Virus record (IMG/VR): IMGVR_UViG_3300042484_000872
Coordinates: 1-48,337 of that record
Direction: 5' to 3' (one strand)
DNA from: a virus
DNA length: 48,337 nt
The position numbers and the translations under genes are program-made. How positions within the stretch are numbered: the first letter of the stretch is position 1; each line of letters begins with the position of its first letter. Positions 24,001-33,000 of this stretch are shown here, piece by piece. The notes under the pieces are model-generated. The model made no database searches and was not told the origin of the DNA. It saw only the letters and a list, made by a program, of their open reading frames with translations.

Positions 24001-27000
24001 GGAATGCTACACCTGTAATAGCTGCAAACTCTTTCTTACCCTCTTCTGTGTTATTGAAATAATCCATAAGAGCTTCATCAGACATATCTGATTTAAACCA
24101 TTTGGCTATCATTATCTGACAAACGTTTATTGATTTACCATTCTCATTTCTAGTATAGAATCTAAGTAGGTCAGAACTATAAACATTTTTACCTTTAACT
24201 ATTTGTTTACCAGGTCTTTTTGATTCTAATAATGTACCAGGAACCTGTACCTTCATACCTCCAGATATCTTAGGAGATACAACATTCTTATCAGCTATAG
24301 AATATAATATGTTTCTAATTTGTTGATACGCAGGAGTAGCTTCAAGAACAGTATCACCTTTCTCAAATCCAGTAAGTGCATCCGTGATATTATAATTAAC
24401 TTCTCTCTTTAAGATTTCATCTCTTAATGTATCAGTTAATTTTTTAACATTAGATATTTCAAACCCTTTAGCTGTTTGTTTTAAGCCAAGCTTTTTAAGA
24501 AGAGATTTATATCCATACTCTATCTTAGCTTGTAACATCTCTTGATTATGTTTGATATCTTTATAAAGCTCAGATTGTTCTACTTTTTGATCTTCAGATA
24601 GTTTTATCCATTTAACAAATCTTGTATTAAAATCTTCTGTAGCAGAATCAAAATCAATTGGTACACCAGCTTCCATGAAATCTAATGTAGCAAGTTTTGT
24701 TATCTGAGATCCTTGTGTTACATAAGCAGCTTCTTTAGAAGGAACTTCTGCTTGTACACCCATTATACTAAATGGTATATTTGAAACTGCTTGTTTCTCA
24801 TATATATTCACTTCATCACCAGCTTCTTCAAATGGTGTCTCATCAAACTCACCTTCATCATTATATAAAGGAGATATCTTTTCTGTACCCACTTTACTTC
24901 CTGATGCATATACAGTGTAGTCAATATTCTCTCTTTGCATCTTGTTATATAACTTGATAGCATTTGATTCAGGATTTATCTTGTATAGAAGTCTGAATGA
25001 TAAAGGAAGTAATGCAAACTTATGCATCACTACATCATTGTAGTTTCTACCATTATCTTTACTTCCAGATACAATAGGTTTTCTAGGAGTGTATGTACTT
25101 GCTACATCAGGACTATTTCTATCAAATTTTTCTATCTCTTTTGCTGTTGCTCCAGATTTAACTAATTCTTCAAAAGCAACATCATGTCTATATTGAGCTT
25201 CATTGGCTGTAGTCCATTCTCCAGAACGTATTCCAAAAATACGATTAGCTTTTAATGAAATATATCCACCACCATCTGTCTCTTCATATGGGTCATATCC
25301 TTTAAGATCACTAGCACTCATAACATCGCCAAGAGTAATAGATCTAAAGAATTCATTATTCATATCAGTGTAACCAACATCACCAGGTTTGTATCCTTTA
25401 TTATAAACAGCATCAAGTGCAGAATTAATATCCTGAGATCCAGCCATAAGAGCTTGTCTAGGAGAGTTAAAGTTTTTGATACGTTTTAACTCATCTGAAT
25501 ACTGATAAGGATCAGAATATAATAATTTATGCATTTCAATGTTAGCAATCATATAGTTAATTGATAACACTTGAAGATTATCTTTTAAACTATCTTCAGT
25601 TAATTCCACTTTATCATCAAATGCTATATCATCAATGTTTAATCCTTCAGCACCGTAGTTAATAATACTATAGTCTCTAAGAAGAGTTTCTGTATCTAAT
25701 GCATCTTTTTTAATAAATGCATTTACAGCAGCATCTATTTCAGAAGCATATCCTTTAAATTTTTCTGAAGGTTTTCCTTCATATAATTCTAAAGCAGTGT
25801 ATTTATTGTTACTTTCTTTTGTGATTTTATCATTAAGTTCTTTACCTAATATAGCTTTGAAGAAACGAAGATCTGTTGATTTGTTTCCTTTACCTTCTAC
25901 AATAAAACGTCCATCTCTAGCTAGTTCCACTTCAGATATGAAATAATTTTTGAATATTTCAATATGAGCATCATCTGCATAACTATCACTATCGATAAAG
26001 TTAAGCATCTTAACAGCCCACTCAATAGAAGCATCTCCAGGTACAAGATTTAAAAAGAATCCATCTAAGTTAAGATTTATCTCTTGTACAATTCTTTCTT
26101 TAGCTGTAAGTTTAGAAGATTCTTTTTTCTTACCATTAGCTTGATTATCTGTACCATCAATGTAGTCAGATTTCATTAAGTCTTCTGTACCAAAAATACG
26201 TTTACCTGTTCCTTTAGTAGGATGTAGGTTAAACATATTTTGCAACATTACACTTCCTTTAGCAAATGCATCTGTACGTAAGTATTTATATTGACTGTAT
26301 GCGGGATTAGTTGATAACTCATCAATATTATTTAATTTAGAAAGAACATTATGTAGATTACTCAATGTATTTACACCAATATAAGTTTGTGTACGTTCTC
26401 CATTCATGTTAAAATATGTGCTCTCAAATCCTTTATTTTCAATAAGAGCTTTTGTAAGTCCTAGTTGGAATAAACGTCTTTCAATTCCTAATGCTCTAGG
26501 TGTTAATGATGCAATACCTCTAGCAATTTTTCCTTCAGCTTCATCAGCATCTATTTCTGCCTGTGTCTTAGCCTTACCTTTTTCATTTAATCTAATGAAT
26601 TCATTTTGAATACCTTCAACAGCATCTCTAAAGTTCTCTAATTGATTGTCATTTAATTTTTTCAATGCTTTAACATCAAATGTAATACCCAACTCTTTAA
26701 GTAGAGCAGTGTAGCTTTCCATTTTTGATCCATTTAATATCATTGATCTAATCTTATCTGTAGCAAAATATCTTCCTGTTTTAGGATCATAAGAAAAATA
26801 TATTGAATTAGATTTGATTTTATCAATCATTTCATTGGTCATATCACGTTTGGCTTGTTTAGCAGAACTAGTTAATGTTGAATCACTAATAACCACTTCT
26901 CCACCAGGTAGAATAAATACAGATATTGCATCTGCATTTTGACTCTTCATAGATTTCCAGAATGCAGAAATTAATTGTATTCCATTTTGATCTAATGCTT

Positions 27001-30000
27001 TGAAATTAATATCTTCACTAGGTCCTACCTTTGTAAGTCTTTTGTATAAATTCTCATAAGTAGGATCACCCTTAGCCATATCTTTAAGTCTAGAAAGCAT
27101 GTCATCAGGATCTACAGAATCATAAAGTTTATTCTTTAGTTTAATGAACACTTCATCAGCAGGCATAAGAATAGCACCACCAATAGATGAACGTGTATTT
27201 TTTAATTCTCTTTCTCCTTTTTCATTAACTCCTATATATGATACAGGAAGTGTACCTAACAATAATTTGATAGCACCATTTGATTTTCTGAATGAATCAA
27301 TCTTTCTAGCATCTTGCCAGTCTGATTTACCAGAAGCATCTTCATCTCCTAATATAAGTTCATCGTTCTCATCAAATTCTATATTAAACGTTTTAAGCTT
27401 TGCTTTATGTTCTTTGATAATATTATCCCATTGGTCATATACATTGTTGTATAGAGCCTCAATATCATTATATTGTTTTATAGAATCTTCTACAGATGTT
27501 GCACCACTAGCAACATTATCTTCTATAAGATCTGCTTGGTGACCAATAACATCTAAGATTCTAACTTGTAACATTTCATACAGCTCTTTCTGTCTAGGTT
27601 TAACTATATCAAATAAGCTTTCTTTTCTATCAATAAGATCTTTAAGTGTGATGAATGTCATCTCTTCTATAATCTCATGTAATTGAACAGCAGGAATATT
27701 CTTCACTCTAAGGTCAGAACTAGCATCAGCTGTAGCATTCTCTATATCTATTACACCACTATTAGCATATGCTAATTGTGAAACATAAGGATTGTATGTA
27801 GCATAATATCCATTACCAATTTTATTGAATAATTCTTTAGTATTACGTTGAGCATTCTCTCCTGTAAAGAAAGATTTAATGAAGTCAATCAATTGAGAGA
27901 ATAATCTACCTATCAAACTTTTTGAAGTTATTGGTTCTCCTAATTTATCTTTAAGAACAGCATCTCTAAACTCTTCAGCAAGTTCTTCTTTAATTTGATG
28001 AGGTACAGCATCTTTATATGCTACCGTGTTCCCTGTTTCTCTATCTACAAATGTTCCTGGTCTACTTGCAAATTCTTTAAGTACTGCTTCTTTTTCTTTT
28101 GCATCAGCAAACATTTTCCATACAGCTTCAAATACCTCGTGATACACAGTACCAATTTCAGCATTCTCATATACATAGATAGCACCTTTGTGCAGCATAC
28201 CCCAAGCTTGTTTACCATTGGTAGCTTGAATGATATTCTTCACTCTATATAAAGGAACATTAGGAAGCATCTTCTTAATACCTTCTTCTAACTTAGCCCA
28301 GTCTTCACCTTGGAACTTCTTAGCTTGGTTAGCTAAAGCAACACGCATAGATGAATCATCAGGTGTTTGTCCTCTTTGTCTATTAGCAAACTTACTTGCT
28401 CCAGCAGGTTTTTGTACAGCAGGTGCAATAGGAGCAGGTGTTATAACTTCAGCAACTACAGGAGCTTCTAATGCTTGACGTATTAAATTTTCTGCTTGAG
28501 CTACATTTGTAATTAATACTTCTCTAGCTTTAGCTCCTTTAAATTCTCCAATAATACCAAGTTTTTCAAGAGCTTCTATATATCTTGCTGCTTTATTATA
28601 TCCTAGTTTAAATCTTCTTTGTAATAAAGATGCACTTCCTTGACTTGTTTCAATAACAACATTGGCTGCTTGTATTAAATCATCTATAGCTTTTCCTCTA
28701 TCTTCTTCTATTACACTATACATAATTAATTCTTCTACTGTTTTTTCATCAGCAGCTTGTACGCTTGGTGTAAATGGTGTAGCAATTGGAGGAGCAACAG
28801 GAATCTTTAATGCTTCTAACTGTGTAGAAACTTTAGCATATATATTGTTACCAATCATCTGCTGTGCTTCTGCTTGTGTAATACCTTTATCAGCCATTAC
28901 ATTTCTTAATACTTCTTGATCGTATGAAGGGAATTGAATATTAAATCCTTCTCCAACTTCATTAAACTTTTTACCATCTAATGTAAATATGATTTTACCA
29001 TACTTACCTATCTGTATAGTGTTCTCTGCTAGTCCATCTAATACAAATGTAGTTTGTGGAGCATCAGCTGCAGGTACCTTTGATTTAGTTTGGAATGCAT
29101 CTAACTGTGGTCTTAGCTTATTTAATATTGCAAAATATACTTGGTCTTGAGCTTCTTTAACATCTTTAGGTTTACTAGGATCAAGACCTCTAGCATTCAT
29201 CAATGCTGTCATTGTATCTGCTTCAAATGTAATACTGAACCCTTCTTCTTCTTTTGTATCTATAAACTTTTGTGCATCTAATGTAAAAGGAACATTACCA
29301 TACTTACCTAATTTATAATCATTAGGCTCACCTTCTAAGTTATATACTTTTGCAATAGCTACAGCTGGTGTAGTAGCAGTTGGTACAGTTGTTTTATTTA
29401 ATATAGCTAGTTGCTCATCAATATATTTATTTAAAAGATATTTACTAACAATGTTCATCACCTTAGTATTATCACCTTTTACTGCCTCAAGACTTTCTCT
29501 TAAGTCATTTTCTAATTGTACTGGTTCTAAAGTCTCTTGCCAATTTGTATATTCATCTTCATTAATTACATTAAATATTCCATCCATTAATGGTTCAATG
29601 TTTTCTTCAGTGTTGATAGCTGCTTTGATTTTTTCTAATGATGTCTTCTTAATATTAGGATCAAGTTTAGCTGTAGCTTTAGGTGCAGCTGTAGCTACAA
29701 CTGGAGGAGCTGGAATTTGATAATCATCAGAAGTTGAGTCCAATGTAAAATAGATCCCTTTCTTATTAGGAATAGCAGGATCTGTTAATGGTCTGATTTG
29801 TGTAACCAAAGGAATTTCATCATTAGTTCTTCCTTCAGATGATAATAGATATGTTTGATAGTTATCCCATTCTTTTTTGATAGGTTGACCATTCTCATCT
29901 ATACCTACTATTTCAGTGTATTTCTTTTTGAATGAATCTATATTAACTTTAGTAGCATTTACATTGTTATACATTCCTTGAAGAATAGCAATGATCTCAG

Positions 30001-33000
30001 ATTTTTTATTCTCTAATCCAGTTGGTGTAAAATCAAACCCTTCAGTTTGTAATCCTGACATGTATAATTTAGTAGAAGACTTGTTACCTTCTGTAGTAGT
30101 CTCAAACCATACATTATTGTATCCAGGATCTTTTCTTTCACCTGTTTGTGTATTTTTAGCAATACCCCAGTAGACAATAGTTTTTAACCAATTGAATAAG
30201 TATTGTGTCTCTTTTGTTTTTACAGTGCCATCTTTTGAAACATTCTTAGTTACTTGATGCATAACATCAAATATAGTGTTAGCTTCTTTCTCAGTTAACT
30301 GTCTGTTTTTTAGTTTAACTAATCCACCAGGAACTTTTAAGAACACTCTACCTTTAGGAGTTTCAAATGTCACCTTACCATAACTAACAGATTCATTAGT
30401 TGTAGCAACTACCAACACTGGATCTTGAATCAATGCTCCTTCTTCTAATAGTCCTGTAGTTTCTACAGCCACTCTAGCATCATAATCTCTTACCTCTTTA
30501 CCTTTGTCATCTAGACGTGTTACATAATCAGGAATACCAAATGATGCAGATACATCTTGTGGAGCAGGAAGAGAATCTTCTTGCAAACGATCAGTTCTCC
30601 ATTTAGCATATTGTTCTTTTAATGACTTTTGTATATACTCAGGAGTAGCTTTTCTAAACATAGAACCTCTCTCTGTTTTACCTTCAGCATCTTTATAATT
30701 AGCTTCTAGTTCAGCACTAGGAAACACTTGATATATAGCATGGTTAACTGGATCAGCTAACTGTGCAGATGTAAATGGTACACCATTCTCATCAACTAAT
30801 GTCATAGTACCATCTTCATTATCTTGTACCATTACAAGAGTGACAATAGTATTAGGATTGATAGGTTTACCATCAGCACCGATAGCTCTTCCACCATCAG
30901 TTAGATTATCCATTAACCCAGGAATAATTGAGTCTTCTGTTTTAGCTGTAACTACAACACCACGTATAGAATTTTTATTTTCAAACTTGTGCATGTTGAA
31001 ACCAAAACGATTTGCTCTTACATGATGTTCTCTAATCTTCTCACCTGGTTTACCTTTGGTAACAGCAACTGTTGAGCTAACTAAATCAAGATCATCTTTC
31101 TTAGATGAAGCTTCATAGCTTTGTTTACCAAAGAAACTTTGTACAGATTCACTGTTAGTTCCTAGGTATTCAGCACGAAGAGCTTGATCATTTTGTAATC
31201 TTCTATCCTCAGCTAATTGTTGCTTATACTTGTCAGCTATATCTTTAAATTTATTTAATATAATTTCTTTTGCTTCAATCTCTCTTTGCACTTCATCCAT
31301 TGAATCTTGCATTATAGCTAAGTGCTCAGTAAGATCTTTCAGTCTTTCTTCATTAGGAGTTACCTCACCATCTTCCATATTAGAAATGATATCATCTATC
31401 ATCTGTAAGTCAGATCTGTAATTAGGTTTAACTTTAAGGAAGTTTGGATTATCTCTTAAGAAATCAACCCAGTCTTGTCCCATAAGTCTAGGGACATTTG
31501 GATACTTAGATTCAAATGAAGATATAAGTTTAGATAAATAATCAATAGTTGAGTCTAATGCAGCTTGCACATCTCTTGATAACTTAGATAAAACAGTAAT
31601 TTGTTTCTGAGTTGTTTCTTGTAACACTTCAAGGTCTAGGATTTCATCTTGTAACTCATCCATGAAGTCTTTAAAGTTGGTTGAATACTCATCTATATTA
31701 GAAGCCATATCTGTAATATAGCCAAGAGTGAATTCAATCTCTTGTGAGTCTGTCTTTAAATCTTCTATTTCTCTTTCTAATTGGTCTTGCATTCTAGATA
31801 GACGCATAGCATTATCAAGAGCTTTTGTTGTAGCAGCTTTAAATCTAACAGCCTTTGTACGTTTATCAAGTTGAGCTTCTTCTATTTCTTTTTCTAGAAG
31901 AGTATATTCTTCTTTAGCTTTGTTAAGTTCTTGTTGTTTCTGCTCAATAGTTTTATCAAGTCTCTCTTGTTTTCCAACTAATGTATCAAACAAATCATTT
32001 AATACAGCAAGACGTGCTTCACGTTTAGCATCTATACGTGGATCTTTCTCAGCAACATATTCAGATTTTGCTTTTTGTTGAACAGCAGTTAACTCACCAA
32101 TTTCTGTAATCATAGGTTGTGTAAACCCTTTCTTTTTATTTGCTTCAGTTAATTTAAATTGATCTCCTGTAACCTCAATCTCTTTACGTTCTCCTTTTTT
32201 GTTTTTATAAACAAAAAGCATAACATCATTTTCAGGATCATATTCAATTCTACCTTTTTGTTTACCTCCAGTTTTTGCACCAAAGTTAAACTCATAGACA
32301 GTATTCCAATGTTCCATATAGAACTTGGCTTTTTTATTTTTTAATGTAGATTCTACTTTTCCAAGATTATATTTCTCTAATGTAGATTCTTTTATATCAT
32401 GTATAACACCATCTGAATCTTGCACCTTAATTGTACCATCTTCATTTCTACCTAATACAATCATTCTAGGAGCACGATATACATCTTTACCCTCTTTACT
32501 TTTACCTACCACTCTTCCTAAGAAGTATTCAGTTCCTATCTCAATATCTCTCTCACCTTTTTTAGTTTTGATAGTGATAGTTTCTTTAAGTCCTTCTATA
32601 GTTTCTTTAAAGTCTCTTCTTTCTTGAGTATAAGTTTCTGGATTAGAAATAATATCATTATAATTTTTAAGATATTCTTTTCTTCTTAATGTTAATTCAA
32701 CAGTATCTTTTAAATTTTGTTTAACTTCTGCTGTATTTATTTCAGGGTTTATATCAAGCTCAGCTAATTTATCAGCAAGTGCTGTAGATTCTGGATTAGT
32801 TAATTCTTCATTAACAATAGATTGTACATCAATACCTTGACCAACAGGAAGAGCTGACACTTGAGGAATTCTTACATCATAGTTAGCCACTTTACTAGCA
32901 GCATAAATCATTTGTTCTATAGATGCATCAGAATATTTTCTTATCTGTTCTCCTTTAGCATTCAATACAGGTTTACCATCTTTATCTTTTAATATTTCAC

